From the NCBI GenBank assembly GCA_950295325.1, contig OX485809.1, positions 9,424,001 through 9,488,000 of the forward strand: DNA of 64,000 bases, read 5' to 3'. This document shows, piece after piece, positions 48,692 through 58,498 of the stretch. Source of the stretch: Polytrichum commune. Its lineage: Eukaryota > Streptophyta > Polytrichopsida > Polytrichales > Polytrichaceae. Each line of letters starts with the position of its first letter. Positions within the stretch are counted from its first letter, which is position 1. The position numbers and the translations under genes were made by a program. Below the pieces are notes generated by a model. That model was not told the origin of the DNA, made no database searches, and saw nothing but the letters and a program-made list of their open reading frames with translations.

Positions 48692-50549
48692 TAGTCTGTG
48701 AGGCCAAACCCACCACCCTTAAGCGTCCTAGTCCGGGTGATGGTTTTGAGAATCACATGTACCCTATAGAATTGAAATGGTTTGAAATGCAACTTTCATG
48801 TCCAAAGGCATCCATTTCATTTTTAAATCACAATGCTTTATTAATACTAGTCTCTTGGTTTGTGGTGGAATTGGCTTTCTCAAGAGTCCATTCCGCCGCC
48901 TTGGCCACACATGCCCTTAAAGACATCCCCCTTGCACCCTTTGGCCTAACCTCCTTTGTCTTGCCATCGCGGAGGTCCTCCACCTTCTCCATTGATTGTG
49001 CACGTGATTTATTTCAACCAAAAAAGTGCAAGTGTTAAAAAAACACTTGCCTCAATGGTCAATCACCAATACATTCAAAAGTTACACACACTCCTACCTA
49101 GCCTAATGAATCCAACACTTACCTAAGAGCTAAGATAGTCTAAAATAATCTAGTATGGTCTAGATCAATTTTGGCGAGGCAACTAAAGTTGCTAGGCCTT
49201 GATTGGTTAATTGCAGTCCCGCAAGGGCTTAGCCCAGGTTGCTCCAGTGTTGGCTTCGATCCAGCAGGCTTAGCCCGGTTGCTCCAGTGTTGGCTTCGGT
49301 CCAGCAGACTTAGCCGGTTGCTCCAGTGTTGGCTTCGGTCCAGCAGAGCTTAGCCTGTTGCTCCAGTGTTGGCTTCGGTCCAGCAGACTTAGCCCGGTTG
49401 CTCCAGTGTTGGCTTAGGTCCAGCAGAGCTTAGCCTATTGCTCCAGTGTTGGCTTCAGTCCAGCAGACTTAGCCCGGTTACTCCAGTGTTGGCTTCGGTC
49501 CAGTAGAGCTTAGCCGGTTGTTCCAGTGGTGGCTTCGGTCCAGCAGACTTAGCCCGGTTACTCTAGTGTTGGCTTCGGTCCAGCAGAGCTTAGCCTATTG
49601 CTCCAGTGTTGGCTTCGGTCCAGCAGACTTAGCCCGGTTGCTCCAGTGTTGGCTTCGGTCCAGCAGAGCTTAGCCTGTTGTTCCAATGTTGGCTTCGGTC
49701 CAGCAGACTTAGCCCGGTTACTCTAGTGTTGGCTTCGGTCCAGCAGAGCTTAGCCTATTGCTCCAGTGTTGGCTTCGGTCCAGCAGACTTAGCCCGGTTG
49801 CTCCAGTGTTGGCTTCGGTCCAGCAGAGCTTAGCCTGTTGTTCCAATGTTGGCTTCGGTCCAGCAGACTTAGCCCGGTTACTCCAATGTTGGCTTCGGTC
49901 CAGCAGAGCTTAGTTATGAAGTTGCCCTTTAATAAGGCAACCTTAGGTGTTAATCAAGCATCACACTAACTCCCTTCTTCTTGTACTTTGGCTAAATGAA
50001 CTAACTTACCCCGCTAATGAACTAATCTAACACACAACTACTCTAAGAGCTACTTAATCCACACACCTTGTCTCAAGCTCTAAGAGCTCCCCCCCTTGAG
50101 AGATAATGAGAGAGAGAGAGAGCAAAAATGAGAGAGGGAAGCCTTAAGTAGCCAAGAGGGAGAGAGGGAGAGTAAGGTAAGGATAGGGTGAGGGAATTAG
50201 CACTTCCAATCACAACCCCTTAATCCTTTCCTCCTAAGTAGGGACTCCTCCCATCCACAAAGCTCTTCCATTCCTAAACCAACAAGGTGGATCCTAATGT
50301 GGGCATTTAACCCGCGGAGTTCACCTTGCCTCACCTTACTCCATACCCATCATCTAGTCAAGGCTTTCCCTTATTGAACTTAAACCTTGAAACAATCACA
50401 CAACACCACCTAATGCCTAAACTTAAATCCACATCACATTTCACTTTTTTTATACTTTTGTGAACAATCATAACACTTCAAAGTCTAACTAAAATTGGTT
50501 TCAAAGAATTAATCACCACATGTGGGCACCATTTTGGGCTCATATAGTC
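48692..50549 (+). mobile_element. Solo LTR of a Ty3/gypsy-type element
   Basis: TGTGAGGCCAAACCCACCAC (48697) to TTTTGGGCTCATA (50544) is flanked by an exact 5-bp duplication TAGTC (48692-48696 and 50545-50549). It is homologous at both ends and in the middle (TTTGTCTTGCCATCGCG, CTCCATT-A-TTGTGCACGTG, GTGTTAAAAAAA-CACT) to the LTR at 55885-57571. No internal coding region is attached, so it is what remains after recombination between two LTRs. Length is 1848 bp, including a tandem array. Confidence 0.92.
49225..49913 (+). repeat. 40-bp tandem array, about 17 copies, inside the solo LTR
   Basis: Two alternating 40-bp subtypes, gACTTAGCCCGGTTGCTCC... and gAGCTTAGCCTGTTGCTCC..., share GTGTTGGCTTCGGTCCAGCA and give an 80-bp higher-order period in the right part. 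The other LTR of the family lacks this array. The short frame across it (49171-49353) is a by-product of the repeat. Confidence 0.95.
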
Positions 50550-52394
50550 CATAATGCAAAAAGATACAACTCATGGCTATCCTGGACTCTTAAGGCTCAA
50601 GACTCAGAAGGAAGTGAGAGTATTTGAATGACATACTCGAACATACTCAAGATCTTCTTTGAGGAGATGAAGTTGTTCAACAAGGTTTGCGAGCTGTTGT
50701 GTACTATCCTCATATGGGTGGTCCAACAATGCTCTTTGTTGCTTTTTTGTTTGCCTGATTCTGTACTCAATTTTTCTCCTCTCTGTAATAAATCAATCAC
50801 CAAACTCTATCTTATCAATTGAGCAAGATGAAGGCAAGGCATTTTTATGGGTAGCGTTGGGGAGTGCTCGGCATTTTTGTCCCGTGACTTGAGCAACCTC
50901 GTGAAGCTCGTGAGCAAGACGCCGAGCCATTAACGTGTAATCATGCAACCTCTTATAACACGTTGGCGTGGTTGGAGCTTAGAAGAGTCCAAATTTTCCA
51001 TTTTTCGTTTTTTTTCTAATGTAAAATTTCACTTATTTGTTTGATTGGACCCATAATTTCTGATTTTTTTCGGTTTTTTATTTGGGAATTATTTTTGCAC
51101 GAACTAGCTATGGTTCTACGGTAGAGAGAATGGTACATTTCGGAAATGAAGATAAGGAGAGTGGAGCAACAAGGACCCAACCCCCTTGAAACCCTATCAT
51201 AGCGATCTCAACCATCCTCAATTATTTACAAAAAAATCAACGATTTTCATTCATTCTCCATAAATAAAGTGCAAGTTATATGAGTTTTCATATCTAGCCT
51301 TTTGTGTCTATGATTTTATATGTACCACTTTGCGATTTTATAAATGTCAAATGTCAAATGCAATATCACATATAATCATGTTTCACACACCTAGACCACA
51401 CTATATTATATGTAATATTTTATAAAATTTACCCAAATTTATTATATGAGACCCTATATTTTATCGCACGTAGTTCTCATATTTTTGGCTAGTACCCTCC
51501 TCAGACTCTATGAGTTTCTCAACACTTAAGTAACTTACTCACCACCCTAATCATTGTATGTAGGCTACACTAGCCACTCAAGTTTCCCACACAAATTTGA
51601 GATATAAGGTAGAGGGTGCTAAAATAAACACCTACAAACGCCTCCCAATTGCCAACACTCTACTACCTTGAAACGTTCCCCATGACATAAGAGTGTCCAG
51701 GCCCATGGAGTATTGGTTTTAGGTGCCATTAGTGTTGGCACCTCATTGTGGCCTCCACTAGTACCTCCGTGTAGGGTAGGTAACGGGCTCGACTCCATCT
51801 TGGGTTTGTTCAAGGTGGGTTTAGGGTGGTTTGTCAATGCCTATTCTAGCCATTCTATTCACGGGCATCCCGCGCGGGGGGCGGGGGGGGGGGGGGGGGA
51901 CGTTAACGGTTCTAGCCATTTTATTCACAAAGCCAAGAAGGTAGGCTCACAAAGCACAAAGGGGGTCAGTTCTTGCGGTGCAAAGGGGTTAGTATATGCA
52001 ATGCAAGGTGACAGTTTTGCAAGCAAACTAGGTGGGATTATGGAGGTGGCCATGTGGCTTTGCACACCATTACTAGTTGCGCTTTGATCTAGCTTGGGTC
52101 TAGTATCCAACTATGTTGTGGTGGTTCTAGGCAAACTTGTATCAATTCTAGGCAACGAAGGTGGGGATCCTCATCATATGCAAGGTCGTCGTACACGGGG
52201 CTTATGGATTGGTTTAAGAAAGCCAATGGTTTTAACTTTGAATACTCATCAAGTATGCAATTGAGGCTAAATATATTTTCTTTCTTTCTTTGTACCTATG
52301 TTTAGCCCAAAGGCTAATATGAATGCATATATTTTATATCAACCACATAGCCATATGTATGTGCAATAGCTTAAAGTGTTGGTACAAGCAACCT
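50550..52394. other. Intergenic DNA
   Basis: A G-homopolymer (about 18 G, 51882-51899) lies within a GC-rich patch at 51.7-52.1 kb. Open frames there are on both strands and unsupported. Confidence 0.45.
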
Positions 52395-52640
52395 CTACCT
52401 TATATGTGTGTGGCCTTCTTATTATGACTTGTGATGGGTTGAGGGACCTTATCAATATGGGTTATCAAAAGCATTGATGATTCTAATCATGTTGTAACTA
52501 GGTGCTCACCCTAATTTCTCATGCAAATTAAAGTACATATTTGTGTGGCCTTAAATTTATGACTTCCGACAGGTTGGGAAATCTTATCAAAATGGTTTAT
52601 TGGTTTCAATTGTTTTGTAACTAAGCACCGAGGTCGGGAG
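52395..52640 (+). repeat. Diverged tandem duplication, about 145-bp period
   Basis: TGTGTGTGGCCTTCTTATTATGACTT to GTTGTAACTAGGTGCTCA is repeated as TTTGTGTGGCCTTAAATTTATGACTT to TTTTGTAACTAAGCACC. Confidence 0.65.
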
Positions 52641-54122
52641 ATTTTTGAGCTCAACCAGCTAAAATCTGTCCCTTCACAACTTCTACCGGTTTTTTTTCAG
52701 GATTTGACCGGTTGCAAACTTATTGCCATTAATTTGGACTAGCCAATATCCTATATTTTTTTTTCAAGTGGCGGCTAATTTCCTCTTCATTGTAATGACA
52801 ACCGGCCAAAAACTTGGGCATTGATAAGTAAGCCAATTTCCAATGTAGCAAAATTATATCTACAAACAATATACACCATTCAACAACAACGTCCAAAGAA
52901 CACATCAACATACAACACTAATATGTAATGATATCAACATCCAACAACGATGATCAACAATCCATTACATACAAGAAACAACAACAATAATCAACAATTT
53001 ATTCATAGCAAGAGTTGAACCTGAAATAACCCATCAACCAGTTGATGGCCATGGATTTACTCTTCTATCATACCTAGGTCTTAAAACTTCAAAATAAATT
53101 TGAGGCCACATAGTGATAAAAGAGTAACCTAACATACCATACTATATACAAAAATGAAATTCATCAACTGTTAGAGTGAAAATCAGCAGTATCATCTTCA
53201 CCTTTACGAGGAAAACGCCTTGAAAGGTATCTTTGTGGATGTGAAAACAACCATCTAAACTTTGTAGAGCTCCTCCATAAAGCCATGGCTTTCATTAGTA
53301 CGTTATCAAGATCACCACAAAGATCTTTCATAGACACACGCATAATACATTCTAAACGCTAGCCGTCAACAATGAAATGCAATAATGAAGCAAAAGCTTC
53401 GCTTATTTGCCATTCACCAAATCGCTACAAGCCTACAACAAACACATAACCTAAACCTTAGAACTAGATGATATCCGGCCCTAGATGAATCATACCGGAT
53501 GAAATCTGCCTATTTCACAATTCATCCGGGTAAAATCCTCCTCCTCAAAATGGTTGCCAATTGAAATCCAATTTTTTTTTAAAAACACCGGTTTCACATC
53601 TTCCACTTTCCCAATTCAACCGGGCTTTTCACAAAACCAACCGGCTGCCATTACACTAAATACCGGTTCTCCCTGGAGATTGCTAAGCACTCACCCTAGT
53701 TTTTGCAGAGTCAAGAGGAATCAACTACTTACAACCACCATAACTTGGCTATATAACTAATGTTGGATGCATGGACTTGCAATGGTTTATTGATTGAAAT
53801 ACAGCCAAAATCCCAACCGTAGTTGGAGAAATAACAGGTTGGCTGATCAATAAATTCACTTGTATGAAGGGCCAAGGCTAACTGATGTTAAAAATTTGCA
53901 TTATTCAAACGTGAAACAAGGTCCGTGATTTGATTGCACAAAAGCTAATATCAAGGTTTTATTTCCTTCTATATTAGATATATAGGTCCAGTTTAGACTA
54001 TTGTGAAGAAGTGCACTAATTAGTCAAGAATTTCTACCCAAGACAAGGTTATTTGAGGCAACAATCGGTAGGGCACACAACATTTGGGGTATCTATAAAA
54101 ATTAAACGTTGGAGTTCTTTAA

Positions 54123-54172
54123 AGGTCAAGTTTCTTGTCCGAGGGTTTAAGGTTGCCCAAGAAACTTGACCT
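54123..54172. repeat. 15-bp perfect inverted repeat (hairpin)
   Basis: AGGTCAAGTTTCTTG (54123-54137) pairs with CAAGAAACTTGACCT (54158-54172) across a 20-nt loop. Weaker pairing continues outward for another 10-15 bp. Confidence 0.75.
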
Positions 54173-54752
54173 CCAAAAAAATCCCTTGGCAAAAAGTGTT
54201 GCCATGTTGGCAACTATGTCATTTTTTCATTCACGATTGAAGTTCTACACCGGAGAAGAGTTGACAGTAGTGTAAACCTGACCAATGAAAAACCCCTTTT
54301 GTAGTCAATCATATTGCTTCATTCCCTTGAAATGATTGACTAGTGCACTTCAAAAATGTAATTTATATCGGCCCATAGTCTCCAAAGCCTTCTAGAAGTA
54401 TGAGATATATATGGTTATTGGAGAAAAGGTGGCATAACACCGTACACTGCATCACAGAATATCGTGATCAATGTAAGGCCAACGGGCTCATATTCATGCC
54501 GGTATTTATATACGGGCATCATTTTTTTCTTTTCTTTTCTTGGTTATTGGAGTACCACAACCACTTCCAAACTTCGCAGGTTAATTTGTAACTTGCTTTT
54601 GCGCCATATAAACTTTACAATGGGTTTCCATCAGTGATGCATGTGTGACACATGGTCATTTTCACTTGAAGTGAATTAGCTATCATGATATTACGATATA
54701 AGTTGCAATATGCTCATATTTCAGTTCCAAAATTGTGTTTGTAACCAAGTGT

Positions 54753-54890
54753 ATGTAAGGTAGATGAGGCTAATTTGGGTAGCTTCCTTAATTGAACACC
54801 TATTTTTGGCTCTTGATCGGCGGTACAATCACTTCTAATTCAGTGGGTGAGTAATACATGGTGATTTAGCTATCACCTTGATGATATTCC
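54753..54890 (+). repeat. Dispersed repeat R2, plus orientation
   Basis: Phrases AAGGTAGATGAGGCTAATT, ACACCTATTTTTGGCTCTT and GTGGGTGAGTAATACATGG occur here in order. They match the minus strand of 19925-20090. Confidence 0.6.
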
Positions 54891-55563
54891 TTTGATAAGA
54901 TGACTTCACGGAAGTGCAAACTCAATTTCATGAATCATCCAACCTGTTATTGGAGTGTTCTACCAATTTCATGAACCTTTTATATCAGTTCATGATTCTT
55001 CTAAACAAATTTGACATGTGGCACACCTCAATTTCATATTAGTGAACCTTTACGTCTAGCAACTTCATGAATCTTCCAAACCAAGTGGCTCTAACATTCT
55101 CAACTTCTTGCCTCCTCATTTACATTCTTTGCCTTCTTTTGCAACATCTGATTGTTGATGAGAGCCTCCAAACATTGTCTTCATACTAGATCTTATAGTA
55201 GAATCGATTTGGAAGCGACTCCGTGTGCCCACATACAACTCTTTAGTTCTCTAGTGATGAAACAATTCTCTAGTTCTCTAGTGTGTTGATCTAGTTCCCT
55301 AGCATGCTCGAATTCCTCTTATGAGGTTTGGTAATAGTTCCCAACCTCAACGCCTCTTTTGCACAACTCAACAAAAGAGATAGTTTGTTTTATTGGCTTT
55401 GTCTGTAGGACAAAGACTATGCATCAACTTCTTCGTTGCAAGAGCAAATTTCCTAACCACTTTGTGTTCACACTTGGATGTTACTTCTTCTTGTTATTTT
55501 TTAGTCCACTGTATTTAATGTGGATGTTATCTATACTTTTATATATATGTATATGTATATGTA

Positions 55564-55600
55564 TAAATAAATAAATAAATATATATATATATATATACAC
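55564..55600. repeat. (TAAA)n and (TA)n microsatellite
   Basis: Four AAAT units followed by nine or so TA units. Confidence 0.8.
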
Positions 55601-55884
55601 ACATACATACAAGTACTCTCTAAAATGCATTGAAAGAAATCTAGTTAACTATAATTATTTTGGCAGTTTTTGATTATTTATTAAAAACAAATTGGGTGAT
55701 AAATGAGTAGCTTCAATCCTTGACCCGTATTTGAGAAGAAGGTGCACAAAATCCAAGAAAGGTTTGGTATAGTGAATAGCCATGGATTGGCATGAGCAAA
55801 GTAATCAGCTACAGTTGTAGCCTTTCATAGCAAAGGACAGAGCTTCACGGTTCTACTGTTTTCTTGTTTTCTTATTGCTATACC

Positions 55885-57571
55885 TGTGAGGCCAAACCCC
55901 CCACCCTTAAGCGTCCGTAGTCCGAGTAGTGGGTTTGGGCTCACATTCCTCCGCGGTATTGGATTTGGACTTAGATGAGTCCATAGTGCAAGGTTCACCC
56001 TTCAAGTGGTCTTGGATTTAACTTTGGTCTTTGCTTCCTTTGTCTTGCCATCGCGAGAGTGCTCCACATTCTCCATTAAGTTGTGCACGTGGTTTATTTT
56101 TTAAGAGAGGATGCAAGTGTTAAAAAAAACACTATTCTCTATAGTCAATCTCAAATACATTTACTTGTGAAAGCCACACATAACACTAACTAGCATAATG
56201 TAACTAACTACTTGTCTATGAGCTAATTAGGTAGGCTATCTACTAAGCTCCTTCATGAACCCATCTCTTTACTTTCTAATTACATAAACCTAGCTCCTTC
56301 ATAAACCCAGCTCCTTCATAAACCCAGCTTCTTAGCTTCTAACTAAACAAACCCAGCTCCTTCATAAACCCAACTCCTTCATAAACCCACAACTTTGTAG
56401 TTGTAATCCCCAACTACCTCACTAATTATTCAAGCCCTTAACTAATCTTCCTACCTAATTTCCCTAATTCTACTAACAACCCCTTTCTAATCACACAATT
56501 CTTCTCTAATCCTAAAATCCTAAAATCCTAGAGAGGAGAGGGGGAGAGAGAATTTCCTAACTTCACTAAGACTAACTAATCCACACAAGTATATTTTTGC
56601 ACTCATCACAACATCAAGTGCTCAACTCTTAAACATGGAACTTGCAACCACGTGTATTCAAAACATGAACTTTAAGTACCACAAATTGGAATCATGAATT
56701 AACTTTAAAATCCTTCACGTCAACACTAATTCTACCAAGAGGTCAAGCCCTCTTCAAGGCTAACAAGCCTTGGCTCTCAAACTAAAAACTAAGCACACAC
56801 ATGTGCTCCAATATGGCTTCCCACACCCACACTTATAACTCGTGGGGTGCCTTGGAGCACAAAGGAAAGAGAGGATGAGTGAGGGAAGAATGAGGGATTA
56901 TATAGTAAGCTTGAGGGGGTGAGCACCCTCAAGGCTCACGATAAGCCCTTGAGATTTCCTCCTACTTAGTAGGCGCCAATCCTATCTTCTAAGTCTTCCT
57001 CCCTCAAATGATCAACAAGGATCCTAATTCGAACATTTAACTAGCCTTGGCTTTCTACCTACCACACTTTACCAAACTTGGGATGCTTCAACCCAAACTT
57101 AGCCTCCTTCGCTTTCCGCCGCCATAACTTTCTCCCCTTACTTTCCCAAATCGTCGCTCACCACTTAATTCAAACCACGATGCTTAACTCGTGATTTGAT
57201 TGGTGCTTTGAGAATTTGCTTATCCTCCACCTTGCATTCTTCCTTGGGCCTTCCCCATTAAGTGGCCATGATGAGGTGGTCCACTTGTGCGCTCCATGTG
57301 ATCCTCCATTCATCCCAATTCGAATGCACTTGCCTCTTGAGTCACTTTGGTTGTCTCCATCCATTTGTACTAGCCTACTCACTAACTACTCAAATCCTTC
57401 CGAAGGTAAAAACACAATAACAACTCACATCCTAGCCTCTTACAACATGGTACTTCTAAGACTAACATTTCACTCTTTTTATATTTTTGTGAAGTAACAT
57501 GCTACTTCAAAGTGCATCAACTAACGTTTCAAGGGTCTAAGACTAAATGTGGGCACCCTTTTGGGCTCACA
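55885..57571 (+). mobile_element. LTR of the same family as the solo LTR
   Basis: TGTGAGGCCAAACCCCCCAC (55885) to TTTTGGGCTCACA (57571), 1687 bp, with short inverted ends TGTGAG/CTCACA. It contains 17-bp tandem units (AGCTCCTTCATAAACCC, 56229-56392) where the solo LTR has its 40-bp array. A TATA-like TTATATAG at 56898-56905 suggests plus-strand transcription. It is followed at once by a plus-strand primer-binding-site-like sequence, although the gag-pol next to it is on the minus strand. Confidence 0.88.
56898..56905 (+). promoter_or_regulatory. Possible TATA box in LTR
   Basis: TTATATAG follows a purine-rich GAGGATGAGTGAGGG stretch about 670 bp before the LTR end. It would set transcription on the plus strand. 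Confidence 0.3.
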
Positions 57572-57575
57572 TAAT

Positions 57576-57591
57576 TGGCGACCATCGGGGG
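57576..57591 (+). promoter_or_regulatory. Primer-binding-site-like sequence
   Basis: TGGCGACCATCGGGGG begins four bases after the LTR end on the plus strand. The first nine bases (TGGCGACCA) complement a tRNA 3' end of the form TGGTCGCCA, as in plant tRNA-Arg. Reverse transcription of an LTR element starts at such a site. No purine tract is visible at this place on the minus strand, where one would be needed if this were the 3' LTR of the neighbouring gag-pol. Confidence 0.6.
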
Positions 57592-57632
57592 ATGAATCCA
57601 AACATCTCTTGCTCCAAGGGTAAGTTGCCTAG

Positions 57633-58469
57633 TCAAGCTCGGTACTCCTTACATCTACTTCCCGATGTACGGGTAGGAAAGAGCTCACCATTCAACGTTT
57701 CCAATTGAATTGAATTATTAGGAAAGACCTCATAGACAAGGTAAGGTCCTAACCATACCGCATTGAATTTCGCCGGAAATTCAAGCTTTCGTGCGTCTTG
57801 AATCATGACCATCATTCCCGGTGTTAGGGCCCTTCTCTTATGTCGTTTGTCGAAAGTAATATTTCTCCTTCTTTGGATTGCCTCAATATGTTGAGCCGCC
57901 ATTCTCCTCCCTTCGTCAAGTGCTTCCAAATCGGTTAGTCGATTTCGTAAGGATTGACTTTCGGTAAGTCTCGTATTCACGGCCACCCTAAGTGACTCGA
58001 CTTCATATTCGATTGGTAGTGTCGCTTCAAGACCATAGACTAAGGAAAATGGTGTAGCACGCGTAGTTACCTTATAGGTTGTACGGTATACCCAAAGTGC
58101 CGCCGTTAGTTTCGTATCCCAATCCCGCTTCGAGTCTATAACCGTCTTGCGTAGTATACTCACCAAAATTCCGTTAACCCTTTCCGTTTGTCCATTGGTT
58201 TGTGGGTGGTAGGGAGTAGTCTTCCGGTGATCAATTTTAAATTTCTCTGTCATCTCTCGAATCAAGTCATTCAAAAAGTGAGTACCCCTATCGCTTACTA
58301 GGATCTTCGGCACCCCGAACCGCGAAATTATGTTTTCGTACATAAATGTTGCCGCGTGTTCCGCCGTGTCGGTCTTCACCGCTTTGGCTTCCGCCCACTT
58401 GGTGAGGTACTCGGTTGCCACCACAATATATTTCATTCCTTTTGAAGATTGGGGATGGACCTCACCCAC
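57633..58469 (-). CDS. Ty3/gypsy integrase core and C-terminal domain (frameshifted part)
   Basis: This frame continues pol. The integrase core has its second Asp in VSDRGTHF and its Glu in TNGQTERVNG, with 35 residues between them (D-D-35-E). The first catalytic Asp (WGIDYVGEV) lies just upstream of the first ATG in the same frame, at about 58465-58480, so it is encoded but in the shifted frame. Next comes MIQDARKLEFPAKF and a GPY/F-type module (WLGPYLVYEV). The protein stops after GSRCKEYRA, a plausible natural end. The enzyme inserts element cDNA into nuclear DNA. It cannot be made in one piece with the upstream pol because of the lesion near 58505-58525. Confidence 0.9.
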   Translation of the reverse strand: MGEVHPQSSKGMKYIVVATEYLTKWAEAKAVKTDTAEHAATFMYENIISRFGVPKILVSDRGTHFLNDLIREMTEKFKIDHRKTTPYHPQTNGQTERVNGILVSILRKTVIDSKRDWDTKLTAALWVYRTTYKVTTRATPFSLVYGLEATLPIEYEVESLRVAVNTRLTESQSLRNRLTDLEALDEGRRMAAQHIEAIQRRRNITFDKRHKRRALTPGMMVMIQDARKLEFPAKFNAVWLGPYLVYEVFPNNSIQLETLNGELFPTRTSGSRCKEYRA

Positions 58470-58498
58470 ATAGTCGATGCCCCATTTTTCGAAAGGAA

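Larger units (their letters stand above)
52641..55884. other. Intergenic DNA
   Basis: No gene recognised. It contains the R2 repeat at 54753-54890, a hairpin at 54123-54172 and a (TAAA)n/(TA)n tract at 55564-55600. Confidence 0.45.

Noticed and set aside
49171-49353. 60-aa frame with repeated LLQCWLRSSR
   Set aside because: Translation of the 40-bp tandem array in the solo LTR.
51713-52087. 124-aa plus-strand frame in a GC-rich patch
   Set aside because: Contains a poly-G-derived Gly run, the opposite strand is open too, and no domain is recognised.
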